From: Actinernus sp. WN-2022
Taxonomy: Eukaryota; Cnidaria; Anthozoa; Actiniaria; Actinernidae
Direction of reading: 5' to 3'
Length of the DNA stretch: 64,000 nt
NCBI GenBank assembly: GCA_030867875.1
Contig: JAOWCC010000577.1
Span: 76,675,740 to 76,739,739 of the forward strand
Shown piece after piece: positions 20,181 to 31,852 of the stretch. Each line of letters starts with the position of its first letter. Within the stretch, counting starts at the first letter, position 1. The notes beneath the pieces were generated by a model, which saw only the letters and a list, made by a program, of their open reading frames with translations, made no database searches and was not told the origin of the DNA. The position numbers and the translations under genes were made by a program.

Positions 20181-23100
20181 TACTAGCTAGTCTGCTCGAA
20201 GATTAGGTTAAACTCACTGTAAATATATTATTTATTTAGACAATGTATTAGTTTAAGACACTAACAATATGAGTATTAAAAATCTGATTTAGTTATGTTT
20301 GACATCATATCTAAAATTATTGTATAAAAATGTGCCCAAGACACACCTAAATTTTAAGTTTTGATTTTTACGGTATTTTAATACTTTCAAGTTTATTGTT
20401 AATTATTATTTTTATAACAAACAAAAAATTATTACACTTCATCTCCTCCAGTTCTTGCAAGAATCCATGGTTAAGTCCTAAATTGGAATGTTCTTGTAGT
20501 CAGTGCACTCAGTAAATTTAATATAAAACAACTTAGATTTACAAATAAAATTTTCCTTTCGAATATATCCAATGTCATTGATCTTGAATGACTATTAATT
20601 AAAATAAATTCAAGTGTGAATTAGGTTCTGAGTCCTGGTCTAAATTCTGCAGCCGGTCCTAGGCCTGATATGATTCTGCTGAGTCCTAATTCTGATTATC
20701 AGTTTCCACAGGATTACAGCAGCTGGTTATTATAATGGTAAACCACACTTCCACCAAAGAGCTCTTTAATCTAAAAAAAACCACATTGGTTGTAAGCCTA
20801 ATGTTAATGTAGTATCACTATGTCCATATACCTGCCAGTTGGATTCCTCATTACAATTTAATGCTGAAAATATTTGTGATTTCTATATTATTTATCAGCC
20901 TTGCTATTTTGAGAAATAAAAACAATTTATTTATTATTTATTATTTTATCTATTATTAAGCTTACTTTATTATACATATCAATGAGAATTTCATTGCACG
21001 AAGCCCATGTGTAAAAATCTACACCGGTATCTTATATTTTCACATCTGACATTACAGCAATACGTCCAATCACTGGCCATAGTATATAGCTTTTTCACAT
21101 GTGAAAAGTTTAACCAATCAGCAACAAGAAAACAGTGACTCAACCAATGAGATTCGTATGTGAATCGCACTCGAATGGCTTCTCGGTTTGCTTTTGAAAA
21201 ATGGCCGAAGACTGTGAAGTCTCTTCTCGCTTTGTTTCTTGTGACTGCTCTTTGGATTAATTTATAGATCAACAAAATAACAAAAATACACTAAGCAAGA
21301 CAGAGGGATATGTTATTGCTGACTACTACTTCTCTAAAGTCAACGAAGCATTGTTGCCACTATGCGATTGAATCATTGAATCTGACAGAAAACATTTTAA
21401 ACACTTTTATCAAAATTCAACATGCATTACCAACTGCACTTAGCTAGTTTGAGCCGGGCAGTCTACCCCAGCTGGTTCAACGCTCTCTACCAATTTATAA
21501 GCGTCACTTTGGAGAAACAAAATGCTTCTTTGTGCTCGTCGCAAGGCTGGAATTGCGTGGAAATCGCATTCAAAAGAAAGAGCAACCTTTCTGCTGAGAT
21601 TCTATGGAGGAATTGTGTCGGCCACAATATTTTGAACTGAAATATTTCGGTTGAAGTGGCGGGCCCTCACGAAACTAGTGTGCTGCCTTGTCTTTTTTCT
21701 TAGGAAGGGGAACAGAGGAAATGAAAACTCGCTCAAATCGCTTCATATCAACCCAGTTACCACACAGACAGCAAGTAATACACTATGGAGGGAAGGTAAG
21801 GCATTTTATTCATTAATTCTTTCGTATTTCTAGCTCGTTGAAATTCCCATACAAACGCTGTAAGTATTAGCTAGATATTTAGAGCTTGGGCTGCCTGTGG
21901 CTTAAGCTGAGGGAGTGACGGTTAGAGTTAAAATCGGGATTATCAATAGGGTTTGTTTCGATTCCTCCCAGATGCTAAATATTTTAAATATATAGTTGAA
22001 GGTGGCGTACTTGTGAGTATTTCCTTTCTAAAAAATGTTGTGTTGCTTTAGTTTGTACTTTCAGGGAACCCTACAAATTCGGGTTTTTTACACTCTAAAT
22101 GAGTAAGATCTAATTATTTTTGGTTTTCGCTTTTCTGTTTATCACGCAATGGGTTCCTGGCGCGTGGCGGGCATATTCGCGCAAGACGAGTATTCAAACG
22201 GTTAGTTATTCTTGACAATTATTAAAGTTATCATTTCCCTTAAATGCTAGTACCCTGGAAACCAGTTAGAGGTTCTATTATTAAATTTAAACCTCTCGGC
22301 CGCCTCTTCATGCATCTTTCTCTCAAATGTACAAGGGGGTTGATACACTTCACCGTTTATGCAAATCACATAAATTCAATGATCCCATCTTACCTCCTTT
22401 GTCTTCTAAGGCTTGCTCCAAAGGCTTGCCTTTTCTTGAAGCCATATTATACATATATTGTGAAGAGATTGCACGTACTTTGCACCGAAAACCATTGCAA
22501 TGCGAACCATCAATCCCACAATGCACCAATACATCCCATGATGCAATGAAGCCTTCTTGGCAGCCATTTTGAAAAAGTTGGAGTTAAGTGGACATGGAAT
22601 GTTCCAAAGACACAGTGCATTGAAAATCAAGGTGATAAAGGCTTGGAAACCGATCACTCAATAATTTAACATTTCAGTGATGCATTTAAGTTAATATGGT
22701 GAAGTATTAGACCGATTCCAGTGGATCATTCAAGTATTAGAGTCGGAGGATTGGAAGGGTGAATCGAATAATGCTACTGCATACTGCCATTTGGACTGGC
22801 TGTATGAATTTTCCTTCTAGTTCAACATCCAAACTCCAATGGAACTTTAAAAGAAAACATATGAGACATTCAAAGTGAGTTCATGCAACATCTCCAACTT
22901 CATAACTGATACTATTGCCGCAGAAATTGAAATGGTAGTCGAACCCACTGACATTTGACATCAATATAATGTATGGCGCAGCTCTGCAGGTACGCGTACG
23001 GTAATTGAGGTTCTCCACTTTCACTTGTGAATGATTGTTACTAGGATCTTGAGTAAGATGTGATGAACACACTTCCAAGATTTTAAACAGGTTTATTTAA

Positions 23101-24286
23101 TAGAAGAAGGCAAGCTAGACCATATTTAGATCGATTGAATCAATGGTGACCAATTTAAATAGGTATTTGTCTCAATATGAATGAACATGAGACTGCTGAA
23201 TCACAGATCATTCCTAAAAACAGGCACTGAAATAAATAGTTGTTCTATAAGGTTTGGTTGTAAGCCAATGCATGGTTCTAATAATGAATGTAATTATTAT
23301 TAATTTGTACATATACATGTATCTCATTTGGAATTATTTGGAATTATGAGTGTTTTGTGTTGATAAATATTGACGTCATTTACGAATTTGCATATATAAT
23401 GTGGTTGGCAAAAAGCCCTGTGTGTTTGTGTGCTTGTACGGCAACCTCGCAAAATATACCAAAAGTCTCAATTATGCGGCTTCCAAATCTTAATTCTCTT
23501 ATAAGACTTATAAGTTAAGAGCACATAAACTTCGATGAAAGGGCTTACGGTACTTGCATTTTGGGAGAACAAGAAGAGGAAGATTAAGAACGGTTTGCTG
23601 TGTTTACTTGTAGTAATTCGTATCAAATTCACCCAAGCTAAGCAGCATTTTTTCTTGTTTGTTCAACTATATACAACTACACATTTGGCTTACAGTTTTT
23701 GCAACAAATGTGGCATGACTGGCCTCTGTGATGTCGTCGTAAACATCACTATATTTCATTTGCAAAATATTACTGGTACTTATTAATTAGCCAGGGCATA
23801 CAAAATACATTGTAATCCTAACAGTAATAATTACTGTTTTTTTTGGAAGTTGGAAGTCGTGTTTGGATATTGGCCTTTAGCTGACCACCAATCAAAATTT
23901 AGTTGAGCCTCGGCAGTGGAAGCTTTGTATAAGACTAGACTGTTTGACTGATAATCGGCTCAATACAATTTTCCAAATGTGACTTGTAACTTCCAGGATC
24001 ACACTTCAACAAAAACACTAATAACCCATAGTTTATTGCTCATGTTTTTGGTTGATGGTTTGCTTCAGAATCACTTTGGGATATTAACAATATGCTTGTA
24101 TTTTTGATGAATATTTGCAAGTTTATTACCATAAATTATTTCCTCATGTATAAGCCAAAATATGGTATATCTTAACCTCCTAACCATTTTCCCCAAAAGA
24201 TCACATGTCTGCATTGACCAGAGAACCAATTCACATAGATTTCCAGGATATAAACAATAACAGTGGGAGTGGCTAAATAACATTCC

Positions 24287-24339
24287 TTAATTAATTAATT
24301 AATTAATTAATTAATTAATTAAATCAATCAATCAATCAA
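24287..24339. repeat. (TTAA)n then (ATCA)n microsatellite
   Basis: About nine TTAA units are followed by four ATCA units. Confidence 0.9.
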
Positions 24340-24816
24340 ACATACATGCAACATTATAATAGCCCAATTAATGTATGCTGGGCTATAGCTATATGCCTAT
24401 ATATGACCTTTACAAAACAACGAGCAAGATTTTTTGTTGACATGGTTACAAATAAAATGACTTTATAACATTAATTTTTACAGTACATCCAAGTCTTTCA
24501 GCTTTCAATTCAAAATTATTTCTAAGATGATGGGATATATGGTTAGCTTTGCTTATATTTTTTTCAAGTTGTCTAACTATCGTCAATATATAAGTATAGG
24601 TATCTACAATATTTCCCCTGGAGACTGTTTATATACACTATTTGTTAATCATTTTTGCATATTTGCTTTCCTTTTAAGCATCCCACATGGCCGAGAGGTT
24701 CGTTAGTTCATATCAAAATCGGTGGAAATACCTCTTTCCGGCCCGGAAAAACGAATGTAAAATCTTACCATGACACAGCCCCTTTATTACATATGTTATT
24801 TTTTCCACCATCCCAC

Positions 24817-24971
24817 TTCAGGTTGGGATCCCATGTGAGATTTTGTTATCACCACAGGGATCCCGTCTTCAGGGTTGGGATCCCAGGTGGGATTTTGTTA
24901 TTACCACAGGCGGGATCCTGTCTTCAGGGTTGGAATCCCATGTAGGATTTTGTTATGATTCCAGGTGGGAT
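24817..24971. repeat. 51-55-bp tandem repeat, three units
   Basis: Each unit begins TTCAGG(G)TTGGGATCCCA and continues GGTGGGATTTTGTTAT..CCACAG..GGATCC. Units start at about 24817, 24868 and 24923 and differ at several sites. Overlapping short ORFs are read-through of the repeat. Confidence 0.8.
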
Positions 24972-25369
24972 GACTTAGATCCTGCCATCCCACTATATTT
25001 ACAACAACTGTTCAGGTTCTCATTTTATGATTGGCTAATTAATTACCATTGGATGTAAGAGCTACATGTAGGATATAGTAGAATGCATCATCGTGTACAA
25101 TAATCACTTTCCCCCAATTTCCATGTTTTTATGGCTATAAGAATAACCACTCATTTTTTAGTTTATTTTTGTAAATTAATCAACAACAATTAACATTGTG
25201 CATGCGACGATGCAAAACATGGTAAATACATGTAAGAGGACAAACCACAGTAAAATTTAATTAATTTGTTTAATTAAACTATGTTTGTGGTAATTAATTT
25301 AATCAACATTCTTTGAAGACAGTAGCTTAGTAGTTCCATGAGTATCTGTTAGGTAAATTACTGAGACAG

Positions 25370-25917
25370 TCTTTTGGCTATGTTATTTTCTTTAAGAAAG
25401 TTAGGTACTTTTTAGGTATGTCTCTAAGCTATGTTTTTGGTATGACATATCTCTTTTTCCAAATTAGGTATTGTTTTGGTATGTCTTAAGGCTATGCTTT
25501 TGGTATGTCAAGTTCTTTTTAGAAATAGAATACGTTTTTGGTATGTTTCTTTGCTATGTTTGTGGTATGTCATTTCTCTTTCACCAATTTAGTTATTGTT
25601 TTGGTATCTCTTCAGGCTATGCTTTTGGTATGTCATATTCTTTGATCAAAATTGTTACCCTTTTGGTATGTCTATAAAGCTATGTTTTTGGTATGTCATT
25701 TCTTCTTCCCAATTTAGATATTGTTTTGGTATGTTTCGAGGCTATGCTTTTGGTATGTCAAGTTCTTTTACGAAGTAGAGTACTTTTTTGGTATGTTACT
25801 TTGCTATGCTTTTGGTATGTTTTGAAAGATGACATACCAAAAACATACTAGACCAACTTATAAAGTACCCGAGACATACATCACACATACCAAAAACATA
25901 CCTCAAATTTGGTGTGG
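25370..25917. repeat. right terminal array, about 62-bp units alternating as a 124-bp higher-order repeat
   Basis: GGTATGT(C/T) starts occur near 25417, 25479, 25540, 25599, 25664, 25728 and 25787, a period of about 62 bp. Two unit types alternate: one with AAGCTATGTTTTTGGTATG and a TTTCCCAATTTAG filler, the other with GGCTATGCTTTTGGTATG and a TTTTAGAAGTAGAGTAC filler. The orientation flips to CATACC from 25832 to the end. Confidence 0.8.
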
Positions 25918-26220
25918 ACTGGTTTAGGATGCACATAACGTTGTAAATACTGTAAAAGTATGTGTTTTTGTTACCAGACGTCCAGTTCCACCTTGTAGAA
26001 TTCTCCATGACATTCCATCCAGGACACAATCCACTAGAAAAGGTACAGCGGTATATCTCGGAAGCTGAAAAAAGACAGCAATCTAAAGTGACTGGTCAAA
26101 CAATATGTAAATTGGTGACTCAGTTTGATCGCCAAGTCGTATAGACTATCGTATCGGCATTTCTCGTCCGCTTTGAGCTAGTGTTTGAGTGAACAAAGCT
26201 GCGGTAGTTTCAGTTGATAG

Positions 26221-28200
26221 TCAATCAATCAATCAATCATTTATTTATACCAATAACGTCTAGGATTTAAAAACTCTTTAAAACGCGTGTGTGTTCATAT
26301 GTGTAAGGCAATTATGATAAATATACTATAAAAATATCAATACTAGTTAAAATTTGCCTACTAATTACATTAATATATAAACAAAAAACAAAATAAAATG
26401 CCCTACAAAATATATATAATATACACTCGTTTAGGGTTATAATAAATCTACTATAAAAATACCACACTAGTTCAAATCTATGTGCTAATTACATTCGGGA
26501 ATACCGCTCCAAGACTAAATCACAGTTCAAAAGTTAGATATTTAAGTATTGTAGAAATGTAGGTTAAGCTCCACTTTATTAAGCATTGTTTTAAGTATCT
26601 TTGTGTTAGGAGCTGCGCGTACTTTAGCCGGTAGATTATTCCATAGGTGGCTGGCAAGTAAGCGTAAGGGTTATTTGACCAGTTCAAATTTAAGCGAGAT
26701 TGCTCCAGTTTTGTACCGGAGCCACGTAAATTGTAGTGAGATAAACGTAGCGAAAACTTCTGAATATATGATGGACCTTGCTCTGTCATACGTTTAAATA
26801 ATAATAATAATAATAATAATGATTGAAAATATATTTGGTGCTGAAGTGTTCGTATTTTAACTAATTGTAGGCCGCTTTCGTAAGTGTTTGATTAAGCTAT
26901 AGTCGTAAAATTGTTCTAATCAATATAAAAAATTGGCATCCTCCAGCTTATTATATTGTGTCTTTACAATACCAACAAGGATAGGACTGCAATATTCGTG
27001 GGAGGACAAACGCTTTGTAGAGCCGTATCATTACGTCTGGTGGAACAAATCGTCTAATTCCATGAAGCGCTCCAGTTTTTGCATACGTCCTTTTCAGCTG
27101 CTCCTTGATGTGGTCCTTAAAGTGCTTCTAACCCTTCTTGACATTTTACTACCTATGAACCTTTGAAAGGTTTTGAGTACTTTTGCGAAGACATTTTTGG
27201 TTTACAAAGAATACTCTATGTTCTACGCTTGTTTGAAATGGTGAAAAATTGACCTTTCCTGACCCATGACCGCGTTAGAAAAAGCCTGGGTCGATTACCG
27301 GGTAGACGTCATATAATTAATTCGACTTTGCAATAATTTGAATAAATGCTTAGCATTTTGTCTAAAATGAGTTTTTTCTTTACTAACAACTCACAAACTG
27401 TGTATATTTTCTATAAATCGACGTCGTTGTGATAGAAAGGTGCCATGGAGGATAATGCATTGATGAGATGACGTCGACCCGGTCATCGACCCAGGCTTTT
27501 TCTAACGCGGTCATGGGTCAGGAAAGGTCAATTTTTCACCATTTCAAACAAGCGTAGAATATAGAGTATTCTTTGTAAACCAAAAATATCTTTGCAGAAG
27601 TACTCAAAACCTTTCAAAGGTTCATAGTTAGAAAAATTTCAAGAAGGGTTAGAAGCACTTTAAATGTCAGCATCGGGTCAATGGTCCAAGGATTTTCAGT
27701 GAATCCTTCATCTCAATCGAAGGATTGTTTAACTATAAGTTATAATTATAAGTAGAATGTTCTATTGCAAGAGCTTGTGTTTTGGATGCATTTATTGTTA
27801 AATAGTTCGATGCAAACCATTCTGCGAGGGTGCTCGTCTCATTATTGATCGTGAACTCCACTGAACATCATAGGAGAGTGGTCAGTAAAGTACTCTGTCG
27901 TGTCATCAGCGTATAATCGTAACGACACATTTGAGATGAAGTAATTTGTATCATTAATAAAAATAGTTAACAGTAGGGGTCCTAGCAGGGATCTCTGTGG
28001 AAGACCAACTCTCACGGTTCTCCGTTGGCGTCGCTCGTAGAGGCTTTCATTAATTCAACGGCTGATTGACTAAATCCGTAGGCCTTGTGCTTAGCCAACA
28101 ACAGGTTATGGCAGACTGAGTCGAAGGCCTTACTAAGGTCCACTGCTATGGCTGCAACACCTTTCTCGTCTAATAAAAGTTGCCTCAGGTTTCCCGCCTC
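26221..28200 (-). mobile_element. LINE 3' part carrying a MITE
   Basis: A minus-strand LINE runs from an upstream end near 28200 to a 3' tail of GATT repeats at 26221-26238. RT motifs are legible through frameshifts: AIAVDLSKAFDSVCHN (motif A, near 28110-28150), LPQRSLLGPLL (motif B with Gly changed to Arg, near 27990) and YADDT (near 27910). After the MITE come KDHIKEQLKRTYAKTGA, RRFVPPDVMIRLYKAF and YNLRGSGTKLEQ. The C-terminus ends near 26520 and is followed by an AT-rich 3' UTR. It is a dead copy. Confidence 0.85.
27121..27659. mobile_element. MITE with 182-bp TIRs and TTAA target duplication
   Basis: TIRs 27121-27302 and 27478-27659 begin AGTGCTTCTAACCCTTCTTG and differ at about 8 of 182 positions. 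They enclose a 175-bp unique core. TTAA flanks both ends (27117-27120 and 27660-27663). Removing the element restores the LINE reading (..DPMLT|FKDHIKEQ..), so the insertion point is exact. A TTAA target is used by piggyBac and Kolobok transposases. A truncated relative lies at 57852-58209. Confidence 0.95.
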
Positions 28201-28239
28201 ACGACGATTACTACATTTCTAGTACAACTGAAAAATAAC

Positions 28240-29382
28240 ACTTTCGGGACGAGTGACATCGCCAGTTCTCTAATATACTTTTTTAAAGTCTTGTCAGTTA
28301 TCTCATCTGGGACCAATGCAATATATATATTGTACACGTGTATTTTACAAGTCTGGCCATCGTTCATACGCCGGCGAAAAATAGCCCATTCTTGTAAGAT
28401 ACAAACTTAAACGCGCAGATACTCATTCGGTAGGGCGTGCATAGATGAGCAGTCATTGCTCTTTGAATATCTAGTTATGGTTTCCGTAGAAAAGTAAACA
28501 TTGTTTGTCTGTATTTGTGTTGGTGGACGCAAATTAATCCTTCGATTCTTAGGTATATAGTGTTATCAAGCCGAGACAAGTTGTTGGACAGTTGAAATTG
28601 TACAGTTCAGGCTCTTTAGCTTCGAGTTCAACCTGGCCAGTTACAAACGTTCTTTAAATGCGTTCATTCCAATTACTAATTGACAGCTGAGCGCACAACA
28701 ATACATTAAACTATCTGTTGTATGATATAAAATATAACCTTTTTCAAAAACGTAACGCCTTTTCAGGTACTATTCATCATTTCAAGTGCGGTTAATTAGC
28801 TAAAAAACCAATCAATTGAAAGTAAATCAAATCAGGCGGGTGGCAACACTACTGACTACGTTTTAAAGTGCTGTAAGTCGAACGTCCATGTTTGTTAGAA
28901 TACATGTTAAAAGTTGATTTTCATGATTATGCGATCAATCATTTGCTCAAACGCGCATATTTCAATGACACACCGCATATCAAGAAAGAAACAATTTTAA
29001 AATAAATGCATTAGTCGCTTTTAAAGTTTCTCTGATGTTCAACTCTAAATTCATACTAAAGCAACTATTCACCTCAGTCTAGTGCCTATTGGAGAATATT
29101 TACCTTGACAGCAATCTCGGTAAATGGTCATTAATATGCATTGAGACTGATGTTAGGGTGCGTTCGATTGACAGTATTTCGGAATAAAAATATGCATAAT
29201 TATCACTACAAATCGCTTATCATGGGCGGGATTTTTTTACCACAGTGGCCTAAATGTATCCTGATTATCATATGTCAGCAAGCGTGTGTAGCTTGCAGTG
29301 CTAAATGTGTACCAGTGATCCATATACCATTTCGTCTATTCTTATCCCGGAATAGGTTCAATCGACCGCGCACTAAATAAAC
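28240..29382. other. non-coding stretch, no gene seen
   Basis: Sequence upstream of the truncated LINE. Short ORFs only; no recognisable element boundaries. Confidence 0.45.
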
Positions 29383-29549
29383 TGACCGATTTTGCTTGTA
29401 CATTTGTTGTCCAAATTCAGATCATGTGACAGCTCTCCAGGGGATTCAGTGTTTTGTTTTCCAATTAGAGAAATTTATGCATTTCCTCTTAGGATACAAA
29501 AAATCAAGAAAACATTATTGGGACAACAAATGTACAAGCTAAATCGGTG
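29383..29549. mobile_element. MITE family A, copy 2
   Basis: It matches 12761-12962 along its length: GACCGATTTTGCTTGTACAT at one end, ACAAATGTACAAGCTAAATC at the other, and the shared core TTTTGTTTTCCAATTAGAG. It is shorter by about 30 bp, missing a GGGGAATGTCAGGTGACC-type piece before the right TIR. Confidence 0.85.
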
Positions 29550-30392
29550 AACAGGCCTTTTGCAGGAAACAGTCACGTGCTGATATAATACTTTGTTAAC
29601 AAATGAACTGAGCTCGTGATCCCCATGGGAAAGACGTTGCCATGGATGTTGGGTGGCAAGCTATCGTTAAAACCGCTGTTTTAGAAAGAGGTGGAAAATA
29701 GTATTTCCAAACAGGTTTTGCTAATAACACTACCGATCTCGTGCAAGTGTTTTTAAATATATGAATTAAGATGTTGTGCCACCCAGTACAACCACGTGAT
29801 TGCATTTCTGCAAAATGCCCATTGTTTTAACATTTTAATATTGTTTGAAAATATGTGTTTAGAATATTGTAATTATAAGAGAATCATTTATTTTCATTCA
29901 AGAATCTCGTGATTATATCATACATATTTTTTTTACCTGAAATCTGAATAGACAAAACGGGTCTTCTCCTTGTCCAAGGAATGGAATCATTAACAAACGA
30001 ATAGCTTATCTGGAAAATAAAATAAAACCAGGTTTGAGAAAGACGAGCTCATTAATGTGGGATAAAAGAAAAAGAAAGGGACTTCAGCATTTGCCCACTG
30101 ACGCGCGTTGAATAATTTCGTCTACTAATTCAAATTATAAAACATGATTCATCTATCTGTCAAAATTTGAGGGGAAACCCGAAAAGACAAGCACAACTCA
30201 CCGGCAGGGAAATTCTACTAGTTCGAGCGGTTTACAACGTGTAAAAAGTAATCGGGAATGATAATAATTTATAGTTTTGAAATAAACTGCAGCTAGAAGC
30301 GGAAGACCAAAGATACGGTAAACTTCAAATATATATTGACTTATGGCAACTTTGGAAATATATCCTACATTTCATCAGAAAGTATATTTAAT

Positions 30393-30706
30393 CAGGAGCC
30401 CATTACCCGGAGCGTCCATCTCCCATACTACGTCTATGAACCAGCGTTTCTACAGATCGGGTTATTTTTAGAACGTGTTTCCCGCGAGTTTGGTTCCGCT
30501 AGCCAATCACAAACGTTTGCGTAATTTTAATTCAAATGATTACTGATGTTGGTTGACCAAACAAGAGAAGCTTACGAGGCATATTTTCTTGACAACATTC
30601 CGCGATGGAAGCGAACAACGAGATGTGAAATCTTAAAATAACCCGGTCTGGAAAAACGCTGCATCCGAATATATAACAGATGGACGCTCCGGGTAATGGG
30701 CTCCTG
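30393..30706. mobile_element. hAT-like MITE, 314 bp
   Basis: CAGGAGCCCATTACCCGGAG at 30393 is mirrored by CTCCGGGTAATGGGCTCCTG ending at 30706. The TIRs extend at least 30 bp without mismatch. ATTTAAT lies directly outside both ends (30386-30392 and 30707-30713). The CAGG terminus and a 7-8-bp duplication fit the hAT superfamily; the exact TSD is ambiguous because the flank continues the palindrome by AT. There is no coding capacity. Confidence 0.85.
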
Positions 30707-31013
30707 ATTTAATCGATTTTTAGTTATTTCTATGCTGAAAACTACCCTCCCTCCATAAAAAAAACTGTAGTTATTGTTTCAACTGACATTTTGTAGTGAG
30801 GGCTCGTACTCTTTAGCCCGCCATTTTTCTGACATCATCAACCATCCAACGGACCCAGGTCGGGCATAAAGAACGTCAAAATCGGCATCAGTGAGCGTGG
30901 ACAAATAATTAAAACTATCACCATTTCCTTACTTGTATTCTCAATTTGAAGAAATGTTGGTGACTTGTTAACAAAATGAAACTACATATTTTAGGTGTTA
31001 TATATTAATATGA

Positions 31014-31700
31014 TGACGTTGTTGTGACGTCATAAGTGATGCCTCCTTTATTGGTGAAATTCCCCCTTTAATAGACGTTACAAACAGACTACACCGTCAA
31101 AGGGCCTTCATGACACACATTCATTTCGCGCAAATTTGAACGTTCTACGACTACTACAGCAAACGTTATAGAGGAATGACTGTTGCTATGACGTCTTATT
31201 TAGTGACGTCAGGAGTTAAACAATCAAGAAAAGAAAATAATGTGAATTTTGAGTGCCAGACTAGCGCAAAGGATTTTGTTCTAAGGGCATGTATAAAAAA
31301 AGTATGACGTCATAATGACGTTGCCGAAAATATGACTTAAATTTTAAGCCGGTTATGGACTAAAAATCAAAATTCTAAAAACTTACGATTTCAGCCACCA
31401 ACGTGTTTTATGATTGGACAACATGTCATGCAACAATATTTACAACTCTAAAAAATGAATGAAGTGATATTTCCATAAATGCTTTTGTGGTGTTTATTTC
31501 CCGACAAATTTTGGCGGGAAAATGGACAAAATTAAAACGTTCATAACTTTTGATTTCCTTAACCAATCGACATCGGGTTTTCGATTCCTTCATTCTCATT
31601 ACGAGGAGATTTTAACAATATACGACATTCCGTTTTTAGAGGTAACGAACAGTTGTAAGAAACGTATTACAAATGGATAAATGACGTCATCGTGACGTCA
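31014..31700. promoter_or_regulatory. cluster of TGACGTCA (CRE-like) palindromes
   Basis: Perfect TGACGTCA occurs at 31025, 31204, 31305, 31682 and 31693, with half-sites at 31014, 31189 and 31316. The octamer is the CREB/ATF consensus. No gene is recognisable nearby, so the cluster may simply be part of a repeat; other foldback elements here (11918, 13803, 13968) also contain TGACGTCA. Confidence 0.35.
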
Positions 31701-31852
31701 CGATGGTAGTAACATAGCTTAAAAAATCAGGTTATATTCCTTTTACGATTCTACATCCTTCTACCAAAATTCAATCGTCTGCATTGAAAACGTTTTAAAA
31801 TATAGAACTCATGCCGTTTTTATGGTCGTTTGTGCCCACCGTGACCACACAC

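Larger units (their letters stand above)
19457..25917. mobile_element. large non-autonomous element with iterated GGTATG termini
   Basis: The left outer end CCACACGAAATTTTTGGTATG (19457 onward) resembles the complement of the right outer end, CATACCTCAAATTTGGTGTGG (25897-25917). In both ends the outermost 60-100 bp carry GGTATG reading inward. The next 400-700 bp carry the same motif in the opposite sense, so the whole arrangement is inverted. The interior (20181-25369) has only short ORFs without recognisable domains. Splice-like segments such as TTTTTCTTAG|GAAGGGG (21702) to GGGAAG|GTAAGG (21795) hint at remnants of a gene. CCAAT motifs cluster at 21067-21150 upstream of ATGGCCGAAGACTG at about 21201. 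The superfamily is unknown and the TSD is unresolved. Confidence 0.6.

Noticed and set aside
22406..22657. 83-aa minus-strand ORF containing FKMAAKKASLHH
   Set aside because: CAAAATGGCTGCC resembles a YY1-type start region, and TCCCACAATGCA words are nearby. The frame ends quickly and lies inside the non-autonomous GGTATG element. Evidence is insufficient for a gene.
26222..26240. CAATCAATCAATC microsatellite as an independent feature
   Set aside because: It is the GATT-type 3' tail of the minus-strand LINE and is described there.
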